A stretch of 64,000 nt of DNA from NCBI RefSeq assembly GCF_009928485.1, contig NZ_JAABNP010000008.1, positions 1-64,000 on the forward strand. The letters are read 5' to 3'. Origin of the DNA: Clostridium sp. C2-6-12. GTDB lineage: Bacteria; Bacillota; Clostridia; Clostridiales; Clostridiaceae. Under the pieces are notes generated by a model that was given only the letters and a program-made list of their open reading frames with translations, was not told where the DNA came from and did no database searches. The first letter of the stretch is position 1. Every line of letters begins with the position of its first letter. Positions 27,257 through 36,601 of the stretch are shown one piece after another. Made by a program: the position numbers and the translations under genes.

Positions 27257-29353
27257 TTATATTATACGCCTAAATTTCTTATCTATATCTGTACTTGTAA
27301 ACTTTATTATAACAGGTCTTCCATGTGGGCAATGAAATGGATCATCAATATATCTTAAATCTTCAATTAATTTAATCATTTCATTGAGTTCTAATTTATC
27401 ATTACCTTTTATTGCAGCCTTACATGCTTTGCTAGCTATGGCATTATGTTTAACTTCACTTGTTTTTCCATTACCCAAATTTTTAAGATTATCAAGTATA
27501 TCTAAAAATAATTTCTTTGGATTTAATTTTCCTAAAAAGTACGGAACCTCTTTTAAGGATAATGAATTACCACCAAATTCTTCAAGTAAAAATCCAGCTG
27601 TTTTAAATATATCTTTATTTTCTTCAAAATAAGAATAATCATCTATACTTAAATCAATTATACTCGGTATCATAAGTGGCTGGATAATAATACTACCCTC
27701 TTCAATTTCTTTTAAATACTTTTCGAATAAAATCTTTTCATGAGCAGCATGTTGATCAATCATATATAAAGTACCTTCGTATTCACCTAATATATAGGTT
27801 TTGTTATACTGACCTATTATAGTTATAGGTGGAAATTTAGCAATGGGCTTTGGTACATTTATGTTTTCCTTTACTTCTTTAGTTTCTTCAGTTGTTTCAC
27901 TGATTTCATTTAATTCAGCATTATTGTTAGAAGTTTCATTATTAAAAGCTATATCTTCTTTAATTACAAGTTCATTATTTAAGCCTTCAGTATTAATATG
28001 AGCTTTAAGATCTATAGGAATATTAACAATTACTTTTGAAGATTCGTTAAGGTCTTCTAATGAATCGGCAGTTCTATATTCTGAATATGAATCATTATCT
28101 TCAGTAGAATCCATATGATCATTTTCATTCGTGACAACTGGAGTATAGTTATAATCAGAAGTATATGTACCTATTGTTTGGGTTTCTGAGGAAGAATTAT
28201 TAGCTTTTAAATCTACTCCTTGTTCCATCATAGTTTTAGCTAAGGTATTTGCAACTTTAACCTTTTCCTCTTCTTCTTTTATCTTAAAGGTTATTTCTTC
28301 AAAAGTTGGTACTATAGGTTGTTTTTCTGTTTCCTCTTCTTCCTTAATTGCAAATGTATCAAAAACTTCATTTTTTAATGCTGTATGAACTGCACCAAAT
28401 ATCTTCTTAAAAATCATTCTTTCATCATTAAATTTCACTTCTGCCTTAGTAGGGTGAATATTTACGTCAACATACTCAGGATAAAGCTCTATAAATAATA
28501 TAAAGAAAGGAAATTTATTAACTGTTGAAAAAGATTTAAATGCTTGCTCAACAGCTATGCCAAGAGACTTATTTTTTATATATCTCTTGTTTACAAATAT
28601 GCTTTGATTATTCCTTGAACCTCTAGCTATTTCTTCTTTTCCTACATAACCATAAATAGTTATTAAATCTGAAGTATCATCATAATAAAGTATGTTATCA
28701 GTTATAGCTTTACCATATATAGTTCTAATTACATCTTTTAAATCTCCATTCCCAAAAGTATGAAGAATTTTTTTCTGATTATTATATAATTTAAAACTAA
28801 CTTTAGGGTTAGCTAAGGCAAGCCTTGTTATTATATCATTTATTAAAGAGCCTTCTTTAGAAACTGATTTTAAGAATTTCTTCCTTGCAGGTACATTAAA
28901 AAATAAATCTTTAACTTCAATTACAGTTCCTTTATTGACTGCACATTCTGTGACCTCTCTAGCTCTACCACCTTCAATAGATATTTCGTATCCGAACTCT
29001 TCATTTTCTTGCTTAGATTTTAAATTCACCCTTGCAACAGATGCTATAGATGGAAGTGCCTCACCTCTAAAACCTAACGTATTTATATTATAAATGTCTT
29101 CTGATTCTTTAATTTTACTTGTTGCATGTGGAAGAAAAGCCTTATCTATATCTTCCTTATAAATTCCATCTCCATCATCTATAATTCTAATGAGAGATAT
29201 TCCACCTTCTTCTATTTCAATTGTTATGTTTTTTGCATTTGCATCAATAGAATTCTCCACTAATTCTTTAACTACTGAAGAGGGTCTCTCAACAACTTCA
29301 CCTGCTGCAATTTTATTTGCAGTATCTTCATTTAAAATATTAATTCTTTTCAT
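27257..29353 (-). CDS. mutL: DNA mismatch repair protein MutL
   Basis: The N-terminal GHKL ATPase shows VVKELVENSIDA, DDGDGI, TLGFRGEALPSI and later the DNA-binding part. After a long Glu/Asn/Thr-rich linker (about 350-490) comes a C-terminal dimerisation/endonuclease domain with DQHAAHEKILFEKYL and ending CPHGRPVII. The DQHA(X)2E(X)4E endonuclease motif appears present. AGGGAGGG favours ATG 29353 (698 residues). mutS, its usual upstream neighbour, is absent from the window. Confidence 0.94.
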   Translation of the reverse strand: MKRINILNEDTANKIAAGEVVERPSSVVKELVENSIDANAKNITIEIEEGGISLIRIIDDGDGIYKEDIDKAFLPHATSKIKESEDIYNINTLGFRGEALPSIASVARVNLKSKQENEEFGYEISIEGGRAREVTECAVNKGTVIEVKDLFFNVPARKKFLKSVSKEGSLINDIITRLALANPKVSFKLYNNQKKILHTFGNGDLKDVIRTIYGKAITDNILYYDDTSDLITIYGYVGKEEIARGSRNNQSIFVNKRYIKNKSLGIAVEQAFKSFSTVNKFPFFILFIELYPEYVDVNIHPTKAEVKFNDERMIFKKIFGAVHTALKNEVFDTFAIKEEEETEKQPIVPTFEEITFKIKEEEEKVKVANTLAKTMMEQGVDLKANNSSSETQTIGTYTSDYNYTPVVTNENDHMDSTEDNDSYSEYRTADSLEDLNESSKVIVNIPIDLKAHINTEGLNNELVIKEDIAFNNETSNNNAELNEISETTEETKEVKENINVPKPIAKFPPITIIGQYNKTYILGEYEGTLYMIDQHAAHEKILFEKYLKEIEEGSIIIQPLMIPSIIDLSIDDYSYFEENKDIFKTAGFLLEEFGGNSLSLKEVPYFLGKLNPKKLFLDILDNLKNLGNGKTSEVKHNAIASKACKAAIKGNDKLELNEMIKLIEDLRYIDDPFHCPHGRPVIIKFTSTDIDKKFRRII

Positions 29354-29461
29354 TAAATATGCCCTCCCTTCTACTATCATTTTATACATAACTATATTTT
29401 ATGTAAAGTTTTTGACATAATTCTTAGTAAACTTACTATATTTTATTCAAATGTACTCTTA

Positions 29462-29612
29462 TAGAAAGAGTGAGTATGAACTGATAAAAGAGAGCATATA
29501 AAAAGAGTTGATATACAACACAATATGAAACTACTCTCAAATTAGGAGCTTTGCCACAACACGAAATTACTTTGTAATGAGGAATTTTCCCATAATTTTG
29601 AACTTATCACTT
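29462..29612 (+). repeat. Dispersed repeat family A, copy 4 (worn)
   Basis: CATATAAAAAGAGTTGATAT..., AGGAGCTTTGCCACAACACG and ATTTTGAACTTATCAC recall the family A order of core, palindrome and GAACTTATC. It fills the 340-base gap upstream of mutL, together with the promoter region. Confidence 0.5.
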
Positions 29613-29695
29613 ATTATAAAATCAATTATAAATAATATTTTTAATTTATATGGAAAAGCTAAAATAGTAATCTATTTATATAAGGAGGCTTTTAC

Positions 29696-29851
29696 ATGGA
29701 TAATAATTCTGATAGTTTATCAAAGAAAAACAGCACTGATCCAACCACTCGTAATTATGCTAAACGAATGAAAAACAAGGGCAATGAAAACAGTCCTTAT
29801 GGAGAAAATGAACCTTCTCCTCATACAGATTTTAAAAATGATCCTCAATAG
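29696..29851 (+). CDS. Small hydrophilic hypothetical protein (51 aa)
   Basis: A 51-residue frame starts MDNNSDSLSKKNSTDP and ends PSPHTDFKNDPQ, rich in Asn, Lys, Ser and Pro, without hydrophobic segments. AAGGAGG is 7 bases before ATG, a strong site. It is the only plus-strand gene in this stretch. Similar short disordered proteins are common near clostridial sporulation genes, but I do not recognise this one. Confidence 0.6.
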   Translation: MDNNSDSLSKKNSTDPTTRNYAKRMKNKGNENSPYGENEPSPHTDFKNDPQ

Positions 29852-29877
29852 TTAACAGTAAAATTCACATTAAAAAA

Positions 29878-29911
29878 CCATGCATAAAGTATTAATAAAC
29901 TATATGCATGG
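29878..29911 (-). terminator. Terminator of the class I methyltransferase gene
   Basis: CCATGCATA pairs with TATGCATGG. On the minus strand the stem is followed by TTTTTTA, so it ends the gene at 29966-31129; on the plus strand it lacks a T-run. Confidence 0.75.
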
Positions 29912-29965
29912 ATAATTTCCTTAGGCCTCAAATCATTCTATTTAATTTAATTCTAAGTTTTATGG

Positions 29966-31129
29966 TTAAATTAAAGTATCTTCTTTTAATAACTTATACA
30001 ATGTTGGATCAAAATTAAATTCTTTCATTAAACTTTTTACTTCCTCTAAGGCCTTTTTCCTTTTTTCTTTAGATACATTTGCCTTTGAAGCTCTTATTAA
30101 TATGTTTTTAGGAGAATGTGCTATATCTATAAATTCTAAAAGCTGAGTTTTATAGCCTACACATTCTAGAAGATTAGCACGCACAGAATCTGTCATAAGA
30201 GCAGCAATTCTCTCTTGTACTATTCCATATCTAGTTAATATAGAAAAATGATCTGTTTCCATTTGCTGATTAAATTCATGCTGACAACATGGAACAGAAA
30301 AAATCATTTTAGTATTCCATTTTATTGCATTGTATAAAGCATAATCAGTAGCTGTATCACAAGCGTGTAATGTAATTACCATATCGACCTTATTATTATA
30401 CTTAAAACCATTTATATCTCCAAGTTCAAAGTGTAAATCCTTATAATCATAACGTTTAGCTATATCATTACACTTTTTAATAACATCTGCTTTAAGATCT
30501 AAACCTATCATATTTACTTTTATCTTTTTAATTTCGACAAAGTAGTAATATAATACAAAAGTTAAATAAGATTTCCCACAGCCGAAATCTAAAATAGTAA
30601 GTTCATCATATTCATTTTTTTTGATTTCATCATCAATAATTTCTACAAATCTATTTATTTGCTTATACTTATCATATTTAGAATTAATAACTTTTCCTTC
30701 TTTAGTGAAAATACCTAAATCTATAAGCGGTTCGATAATCATACCTTCTTTTAAAATATAATTTTTACCCTTATTATGATCTTTCTTTGCTAGCTTTCCA
30801 TTATCGCTTTTTTTCTTTGTTAGCAATAACTTACCTTTTTTAGATATTTTCATATCAAAGGTAGTCTCATTTGACCAAGCTGAAAGCTGCTTATAATTTG
30901 AAGCTACACATTCTAAGATTTTATCTCCTAAAAGACTTGGTTCAATATTTTCGTGAAATACTTGCTTATCAGTATATTTTTCTATTTGATAATATTGCTT
31001 ATTGTTATTTTCTTTAAGAACAAAGGTTATTTTATTATATTCCACATCTTTATTAATTTTATTGCTAATAACTAATTTTATTATTTCTTCTTGTATAATT
31101 TCTTCAATTACTTTTTTTAAATCTTCCAT
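29966..31129 (-). CDS. Class I SAM-dependent methyltransferase (Methyltransf_32-like)
   Basis: The C-terminal half is a Rossmann methyltransferase: LTILDFGCGKSYLTFVLYYY (motif I), MIGLDLKADVI, LGDINGF, then VDMVITLHACDTATD and SVPCCQHEFNQQM. The last motif is typical of the Methyltransf_32 group, whose substrates include RNA or protein but are mostly unknown. The N-terminal 150 residues are charged and unrecognised. AAGGTG favours ATG 31129 (387 residues). Confidence 0.8.
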   Translation of the reverse strand: MEDLKKVIEEIIQEEIIKLVISNKINKDVEYNKITFVLKENNNKQYYQIEKYTDKQVFHENIEPSLLGDKILECVASNYKQLSAWSNETTFDMKISKKGKLLLTKKKSDNGKLAKKDHNKGKNYILKEGMIIEPLIDLGIFTKEGKVINSKYDKYKQINRFVEIIDDEIKKNEYDELTILDFGCGKSYLTFVLYYYFVEIKKIKVNMIGLDLKADVIKKCNDIAKRYDYKDLHFELGDINGFKYNNKVDMVITLHACDTATDYALYNAIKWNTKMIFSVPCCQHEFNQQMETDHFSILTRYGIVQERIAALMTDSVRANLLECVGYKTQLLEFIDIAHSPKNILIRASKANVSKEKRKKALEEVKSLMKEFNFDPTLYKLLKEDTLI

Positions 31130-31156
31130 ATTCAACACACCTTATTTTTTAAAATT

Positions 31157-31196
31157 AAATTGGCATATATAATAATAACACTATATATGCCAATTT
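31157..31196 (-). terminator. Terminator of the signal peptidase gene
   Basis: Fifteen pairs: AAATTGGCATATATA with TATATATGCCAATTT, 10-base loop, followed on the minus strand by AATTTTAAAA. Confidence 0.75.
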
Positions 31197-31283
31197 AACA
31201 AATATAAATTCTTTGGGACAAGAAAATACAATCAACTTTGTATACCTATGATTATTCTAAACGAACTAATTTGAATTATAGAT

Positions 31284-31808
31284 CTATTGAACAAATCCCA
31301 TATCATTAAATGGATAAAATCTAAACAAAACTTTTCCTTCTATATCAGAACCATCAATATAAGGATTTTGCCACTCTCTAGCGTCATATGAACCAGCCCT
31401 GTTATCTCCTAAGAAAAAGTATTTTCCCTCAGGCACCTTAAATTTTCCGCTATAGTCCTTATTGTTTTTAACATAGTCTTCATTTAATTTAGTACCATTA
31501 ATAAATACCACTCCATTTTTGATTTCTATTTCATCACCAGGAATTCCTATTAATCTTTTAACTAATCTTTCATCAAGCTCTTTAGAATAAAATACAATAA
31601 TATTTCCTCTTTGAAGCTTATCTGGATTGTATATTCTACTTACAATAACTCTATCATAATTATTTAGAGTAGGAATCATTGAACCACTTGGTGGCAAATA
31701 TACATTAAAGAATATAAATTTATTTATTAGAACAGCCAATATTAAAGCTGAAATTATAGGGATAACCCATTCTTTAAACAGTTTATTTACATTAAGATTT
31801 TTTATCAA
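31284..31808 (-). CDS. lepB: Signal peptidase I (type S26)
   Basis: This 174-residue membrane-anchored protease removes signal peptides. An N-terminal helix lies at 13-32. The catalytic Ser is in PPSGSMIPTL, and the Lys in LVKRLIGIPGDEI; the box FFLGDNRAGSYDAREW completes the set. The short, single-helix form is typical of Gram-positive SipS types. Start is TTG 31808, 8-9 bases after GGAGG. The Xre gene lies 33 bases upstream. Confidence 0.93.
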   Translation of the reverse strand: MIKNLNVNKLFKEWVIPIISALILAVLINKFIFFNVYLPPSGSMIPTLNNYDRVIVSRIYNPDKLQRGNIIVFYSKELDERLVKRLIGIPGDEIEIKNGVVFINGTKLNEDYVKNNKDYSGKFKVPEGKYFFLGDNRAGSYDAREWQNPYIDGSDIEGKVLFRFYPFNDMGFVQ

Positions 31809-31841
31809 AATACATACCTCCTAAATTTTAAATATACAATA

Positions 31842-32051
31842 TTAATCAAAATAAAATAGATATTCAAATTTTTTATCTAAAGCTATACAGATTAATAATG
31901 CTAATTTTGCACTTGGACAAAATTGCCCCGTTTCTATTGAACTAATTGTTTGACGTGATACACTGACTAGTTTCGCTAAATCTCCTTGTGATAATTTTTT
32001 TTCAGCTCTAGCTATTTTTAATCTATTATGTAAAATTAATGCCTCTTCCAT
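31842..32051 (-). CDS. Xre-family transcriptional regulator
   Basis: The 69-residue protein is little more than a Cro/C1 HTH: LKIARAEKKLSQGDLAKLVSVSRQTISSIETGQ, shown here in part by SQGDLAKLVSVSRQTISSIE. It has the YgzD/YozG-like length and the ending common to regulators encoded with small membrane proteins. GGAG is 7-8 bases before ATG. It follows the membrane protein gene by 16 bases, so the two form an operon. Confidence 0.9.
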   Translation of the reverse strand: MEEALILHNRLKIARAEKKLSQGDLAKLVSVSRQTISSIETGQFCPSAKLALLICIALDKKFEYLFYFD

Positions 32052-32067
32052 AAATTTCTCCTTACTT

Positions 32068-32382
32068 TTAAGTTAAAATTATAAATGCAAAAAGGCCACA
32101 TATGGCTGCAATAATGAAAAATATACCGCAGAATAAAATTTTTTTATCTCTAAGGTAATAATATTTATATAATGATTCTGTTGCACAATAGGTCATAAAT
32201 ATACTCCAAATATCACCACTAGGAATATTCTTATAAAGTTTATACACTGTAATCATCACAACTACTAAAGTAAAAGTAATTTTGGCATTAATGCCTGCTT
32301 TTCCGTTGATATACTCTTCTCTTTCATCTTCAACGTTTTTGCTAAACCTTCTATTCCTTTCTAATATTTCTTCTTTATTCAT
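32068..32382 (-). CDS. DUF6442-like small membrane protein
   Basis: The 104-residue protein opens with the charged MNKEEILERNRRFSKN, followed by hydrophobic segments at about 35-50, 57-70 and 80-103. This start and layout resemble DUF6442 proteins, which usually sit beside a short Xre regulator as here. Function unknown; the pair may form a self-regulating membrane-stress unit (inference). GGAGGAG precedes ATG by 8-9 bases. Confidence 0.7.
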   Translation of the reverse strand: MNKEEILERNRRFSKNVEDEREEYINGKAGINAKITFTLVVVMITVYKLYKNIPSGDIWSIFMTYCATESLYKYYYLRDKKILFCGIFFIIAAICGLFAFIILT

Positions 32383-32539
32383 CCTATATCACTCCTCCAT
32401 AATTCAAATACAATATATCATAATTTTTACCAATATGTCAAACAAACTTGTCATAAGGTCGCGTAAACTTGTCATTACATAATCAAACCACTCAACTCTA
32501 AAACAAAAAACAAAATTCTAATAAAAAACTTAATAAAAA

Positions 32540-32587
32540 TCAAGACATGAAATATAACACTAATAAGCATTATATTTCATGTCTTGA
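32540..32587 (-). terminator. Terminator of aat
   Basis: Eighteen perfect pairs, TCAAGACATGAAATATAA with its complement, 12-base loop. The minus strand continues ATTTTTATTAAG. It lies 27 bases beyond the aat stop. Confidence 0.88.
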
Positions 32588-32613
32588 TAAAAAAAGATAT
32601 TAATTTTGGTAAG

Positions 32614-33267
32614 TTAATTTTCTATTATTCCTTTATGAAGTAGCTCTTTAAAGATATCCCATTCTATAAATTTCCCGCCCATGCTTTCTAAATGATCTGT
32701 ATGCATTTGACAGTCTATAAATATAAAGCCTTCACTTGCTAATTTCTCTGCAAGCTTAATCAATGCTATCTTAGATCCATTGCTAGTTTTTGAAAACATG
32801 CTTTCACCAAAAAAACATTTTCCTATTTTAACTCCATATAATCCACCTACTAATTCTTCGTTAACATATGTTTCTGCACTCATTGCATAACCATGATTAA
32901 AAAGGTTAATATAGGCTTCTTTCATTTCATCAGTAATCCATGTACCTATATTGTTTTCCCTTAAGGTTTTACAATTATTTATTACTCCCTCAAAATCAGT
33001 ATTAAACTTTACTTTAAATTCATTTCTTTTAATAATTTTTTTCATGGATTTAGAAACTTTAATTTCATTAGGATCTATTATAAATCTTGGTTTAGGACAC
33101 CACCAGAGAATTGGTTCACCTTTATTATACCAAGGAAATATTCCATTACAATAAGCTAAGATTAACCTTTCTAAAGATAAATCTCCTCCAATTGCCAAAA
33201 GTCCATCTTCATCAGAAAGTTCAGGGTCTGGAAAGATAACTTCTTTTGGTAATTTAAAAACTGACAT
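32614..33267 (-). CDS. aat: Leucyl/phenylalanyl-tRNA-protein transferase
   Basis: Aat adds Leu or Phe to proteins with N-terminal Arg or Lys, marking them for ClpS/ClpAP. Family motifs are FPDPELSDEDGLLAIGGDLS, NGIFPWYN, ILWWCPKPRF and GGLYGVKIGKCFFGESMFS. AAGGAAG favours ATG 33267 (217 residues). Confidence 0.94.
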   Translation of the reverse strand: MSVFKLPKEVIFPDPELSDEDGLLAIGGDLSLERLILAYCNGIFPWYNKGEPILWWCPKPRFIIDPNEIKVSKSMKKIIKRNEFKVKFNTDFEGVINNCKTLRENNIGTWITDEMKEAYINLFNHGYAMSAETYVNEELVGGLYGVKIGKCFFGESMFSKTSNGSKIALIKLAEKLASEGFIFIDCQMHTDHLESMGGKFIEWDIFKELLHKGIIEN

Positions 33268-33370
33268 TATTTTCACTTCCTTATATGTTAATTATATCTA
33301 CTCTATATTTTAACATATTTCGAATTATTCTTTTACATAATTACTCATGTATTTTAGTTGTAAATAGTAC

Positions 33371-34090
33371 TTATATAATGCTTAAATCTATATGTTTGAA
33401 TTGAGGTAACTTTTCTTGAATAATATCATAAGCAAGATTGATCCAGCTTTCGCACTTATTTAATATAATTGCATCACTTGTTATTACGTAACCTTTAGTT
33501 TCTAATATAACATCTGGATTACTAACTAGTTCAACATTAACTTCATAGTCATGGGAATATACACTTAAAATTTCAAATATTCTTTGTTTCAACCTTCCTG
33601 TATTTGATACAGGGGCATCTAAATAAAAGGTCACTTCTGATATTTTCATTTGAGCCAATTTTTCAACAATTAGTTGTAATGCAATATCAGTCTTATCAAT
33701 AAGCTTATATGTACCTCTAAGACCTGCCATATCTCTTATTGTTCCATCCATGCACTTTAACACTAAGGATTCAGATAAGGCAACTTCTAAGGTAATAATA
33801 AGATTTAAACCATCTACGTTAACTTTTTTACCTTCAAAATCACTGTTAATTAATTTATTTTTACGTTTTTCTATATCTATTGATGTAGAGGTTGCTCTAA
33901 CAATAGCTAACCTTTGCCTCTCAGATAATAAATAGTGATTACCTACAAAGGTGGATGCGCTTTTTATTGAATAGCCTCTTTCTAAAAGCATAAATATATC
34001 AGATTGAGCTCTTTTTATAATTTCTAATTTCGTATGATTAAATTCTTTTTCGTCTGTGGTAATATATCCTCTTTTAACTTCTTTACTCAT
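33371..34090 (-). CDS. DUF434 domain-containing protein
   Basis: The 239-residue protein matches the DUF434 (COG2454) family in layout. It has HTKLEIIKRAQSDIFMLLER early, VDGLNLIITLEVALS, LRGTYKLIDKTD and FYLDAPVSNTGRLK. The VDG, D and PVSNTGRLK residues are the most family-like and may line a nuclease-type pocket, but no activity is established. GAGGAT precedes ATG by 9-10 bases. It is separated from the upstream deaminase-like gene by a family A repeat. Confidence 0.82.
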   Translation of the reverse strand: MSKEVKRGYITTDEKEFNHTKLEIIKRAQSDIFMLLERGYSIKSASTFVGNHYLLSERQRLAIVRATSTSIDIEKRKNKLINSDFEGKKVNVDGLNLIITLEVALSESLVLKCMDGTIRDMAGLRGTYKLIDKTDIALQLIVEKLAQMKISEVTFYLDAPVSNTGRLKQRIFEILSVYSHDYEVNVELVSNPDVILETKGYVITSDAIILNKCESWINLAYDIIQEKLPQFKHIDLSII

Positions 34091-34154
34091 AATTTTATAT
34101 CCTCATATGCAGTTTTCTGCCCTTTTTTATTAAGCAGTTTTATATTTCAGGAAG

Positions 34155-34237
34155 GTTATGTATTGTAGAAAAGTTCCGTATTGTAGCATAGCTACTCTTT
34201 TTATAAGTGTCCATCCTTTTAGAAGTAATAGCTACGT
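34155..34237 (-). repeat. Dispersed repeat family A, copy 5 (inverted)
   Basis: Reverse-complemented: TATAAAAAGAGTAGCTATGC then TACAATACGGAACTTTTC, with the palindrome as GTAGC-TAT-GCTAC, so both arms changed together and pairing is kept. It ends almost at the stop codon of the deaminase-like gene. Confidence 0.75.
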
Positions 34238-34239
34238 TT

Positions 34240-35367
34240 TTAATGAGAATATTTTTTACTATATTTAACCTGAACCTTTATATTAGGATGCTTTTCGCAA
34301 AATTGACTAATTACATAATAACAACTAGGGCACGGTTCCCACTTACTATATAAAATAAGTTCCCCTTCATTTTTTAATAACTTAGCCTCTATTTGTTTAT
34401 GTATTTCTTCAAATATCTTTTTTTCACTATCATTAAATCTGTCATAACCTATACCTAACTTACCTAATCTAGTAACTTTATTGCTTTTAAAAGCCTCTGT
34501 GCCACTTGCTGGAATAGTACAAAAGTCCACAATATCATTATTGCCGCTTATTGCTTTAAACTCTCTATTATCATAATCTGCTATAGCTATGTTTATTGAA
34601 CCTTGAAGGGCTTTGCTTTGATTTATTATAAACGTTGCATTTTCTTCAGCTTTCATGTAATTATCTATATTCCTAGTTAATCTTTGTATTATGGGAATAT
34701 TTTTGGTTATGTGGTCATGAAATTCTATAGTTCCTATTTGGGCAGGAATATAATCAAAACTTATATGATTAGGCATCTTTATTGATATACTTTTTATTTG
34801 AGTTTTATTATTATAATTCTCTTCAAAACTGTTTCCTTCAGAGCATATGATTTTCTTTAATAACTCAATATCTTTAGAATAAAGATATGTCTTATCTATT
34901 TCTCTTTCCAAAACTTTTAATTTTAAATTATCTTCTTCACTTATTACTTCTGATATATGATTTTTTATGACATCTATAATCTTTAAAATATGATCAACAT
35001 CTTCTTGTATTCTTGGTTCACGCTCGTATTCAATACGATGTATGTTTAAATTTTTTATATGACTTATCTTTTTCCATAATTTTTTATGTTCATTTTCAAT
35101 TAAAATCATCTTTTCAATGTAGTCAATAAAATCTTTACTATCATTTGCTCTATATGTAATATCTGTATTTTGAATATATTTATCCAATCCCTCAACTATA
35201 TTGCTATGGACTTCAAATTTTTTTGTAATTTCTTTTTTGAAATTTTCTTCATCTAATTTATTTATATTATAACCTTCTAATTTTAAGGCATTCTTAAAAT
35301 CATCCATGCTATTAATCTTTAATCGTTGTTTTTTATTATTTTCTAATGTCGTATTTACTTTTTCCAT
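34240..35367 (-). CDS. Predicted nucleic acid/nucleotide deaminase-fold protein (BURPS668_1122-like)
   Basis: Residues 1-250 are helical and charged, with no signal peptide, membrane segment or known domain. Residues 255-370 resemble the deaminase superfamily of the toxin type: GTEAFKSNKVTRLG, then DSEKKIFEEI, where Asp-X-Glu stands for the usual His-Ala-Glu, then the zinc motif EPCPSCYYVISQF (PCXXC). Assignment to the BURPS668_1122 group rests on motif memory. AGAGG precedes ATG by 7 bases. No immunity or export gene is obvious. Confidence 0.6.
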   Translation of the reverse strand: MEKVNTTLENNKKQRLKINSMDDFKNALKLEGYNINKLDEENFKKEITKKFEVHSNIVEGLDKYIQNTDITYRANDSKDFIDYIEKMILIENEHKKLWKKISHIKNLNIHRIEYEREPRIQEDVDHILKIIDVIKNHISEVISEEDNLKLKVLEREIDKTYLYSKDIELLKKIICSEGNSFEENYNNKTQIKSISIKMPNHISFDYIPAQIGTIEFHDHITKNIPIIQRLTRNIDNYMKAEENATFIINQSKALQGSINIAIADYDNREFKAISGNNDIVDFCTIPASGTEAFKSNKVTRLGKLGIGYDRFNDSEKKIFEEIHKQIEAKLLKNEGELILYSKWEPCPSCYYVISQFCEKHPNIKVQVKYSKKYSH

Positions 35368-35457
35368 TTATACCTCTTCATAATTATTGTAACTCATTAG
35401 TAAAACTATTTATTTAGCTCGTATATAAATTCACAAAAAACTTTCAATTTACCTTAT

Positions 35458-35493
35458 AAGAAAAAATCGGGATGATGCTAGCACCTTCCCGAT
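35458..35493 (-). terminator. Terminator of ldh
   Basis: ATCGGGA (35466-35472) pairs with TCCCGAT (35487-35493); the minus strand continues with TTTTTTC. Confidence 0.9.
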
Positions 35494-35561
35494 ATAAACT
35501 CTATAATAATTATATACATTTAAAATTAAAATAGTCAACTGTTATTTAATAAGTTAAAGTT

Positions 35562-36512
35562 TTATAATTTAAGTTTTTCATTATATGTCTTTATAATATC
35601 AATGGATTTCTTTAGTTCATCCATCTCATCATCAGCTAAATGATATTCAACTAGTTCTTTTACTCCCTGGCTGTTTAATACAGCAGGAACTCCTATGTAT
35701 ATACCGTTTTCTCCATATTCTCCATTAAGCATTGCGGATACTGGTATAACTTTGTTTTCATCACGTAATACAGCTTTAATGATTTGAACTGTTGTTGCAG
35801 CAATTCCAAAGGTAGTTGCACCTTTTGCATTTACAATTCTATATGCAATCATCTTTATGTCTTCTGATACAGAATTAATATCAAAACTTTGTAAGCGAGA
35901 TTTATTATCTTTAATAATATCTAAAAATTTCTTCCCACCTACTGTAATTTGACTCCACGGAATTATTTGAGAATCTCCATGTTCACCCATACACAAAGCA
36001 TGAACACTTTGTGGGTCAACATTCATAGTATCTGCTAAATGATATTTCAAACGCGCGGAATCCAAGGCTGTTCCAGTTCCAATTACTTTACTAGCTGGTA
36101 ATCCAGAAAGCTTTTGCACATAATAGGACATAACGTCAACAGGATTTGTTATAACTACAAAAATTCCTGAAAAACCACTTTCCATAATAGCAGGAACTAT
36201 GCTTTTCATTATGCCCGCAGCTTTTTCTATCATATCTAATCTTGTTTGCCCTGTAATATAAGGTAATGCAGCAGCAATTACTACTATATCAGCATCTGTA
36301 CAATCTGAATATTCGCCAGCTTTAACTTTCATCTTATTTCCACTATATCCAAGAGAGTGCTGCAAATCTGTTGCTTCAGCCCAGGCTTTTTCTTTGTTAA
36401 TATCAATTAAAACCAAATCATCACAAACATGATTCATTACCATATCAAAAGCTACTGCTGCTCCAACAGCTCCAGTTCCAACAACTACTACTTTACTTCT
36501 TCCAATTGCCAT
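35562..36512 (-). CDS. ldh: L-lactate dehydrogenase
   Basis: Ldh reduces pyruvate to L-lactate with NADH. The 316-residue protein has the nucleotide loop VVGTGAVGAAVAF, Arg in TGQTRLDM, NPVDVM, and the catalytic His in GEHGDSQIIPWS. Gln in the TGQTR loop marks lactate, not malate, dehydrogenase. AGAGGATG precedes ATG by about 9 bases. It is a single gene with its own terminator. Confidence 0.93.
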   Translation of the reverse strand: MAIGRSKVVVVGTGAVGAAVAFDMVMNHVCDDLVLIDINKEKAWAEATDLQHSLGYSGNKMKVKAGEYSDCTDADIVVIAAALPYITGQTRLDMIEKAAGIMKSIVPAIMESGFSGIFVVITNPVDVMSYYVQKLSGLPASKVIGTGTALDSARLKYHLADTMNVDPQSVHALCMGEHGDSQIIPWSQITVGGKKFLDIIKDNKSRLQSFDINSVSEDIKMIAYRIVNAKGATTFGIAATTVQIIKAVLRDENKVIPVSAMLNGEYGENGIYIGVPAVLNSQGVKELVEYHLADDEMDELKKSIDIIKTYNEKLKL

Positions 36513-36601
36513 ATAATATCATCCTCTACTAATTAATTTGTAAATCTAAAGTATATATTATCCCTTTATATATAAACTTTGATTACTATCTAATCTTAAT
36601 A

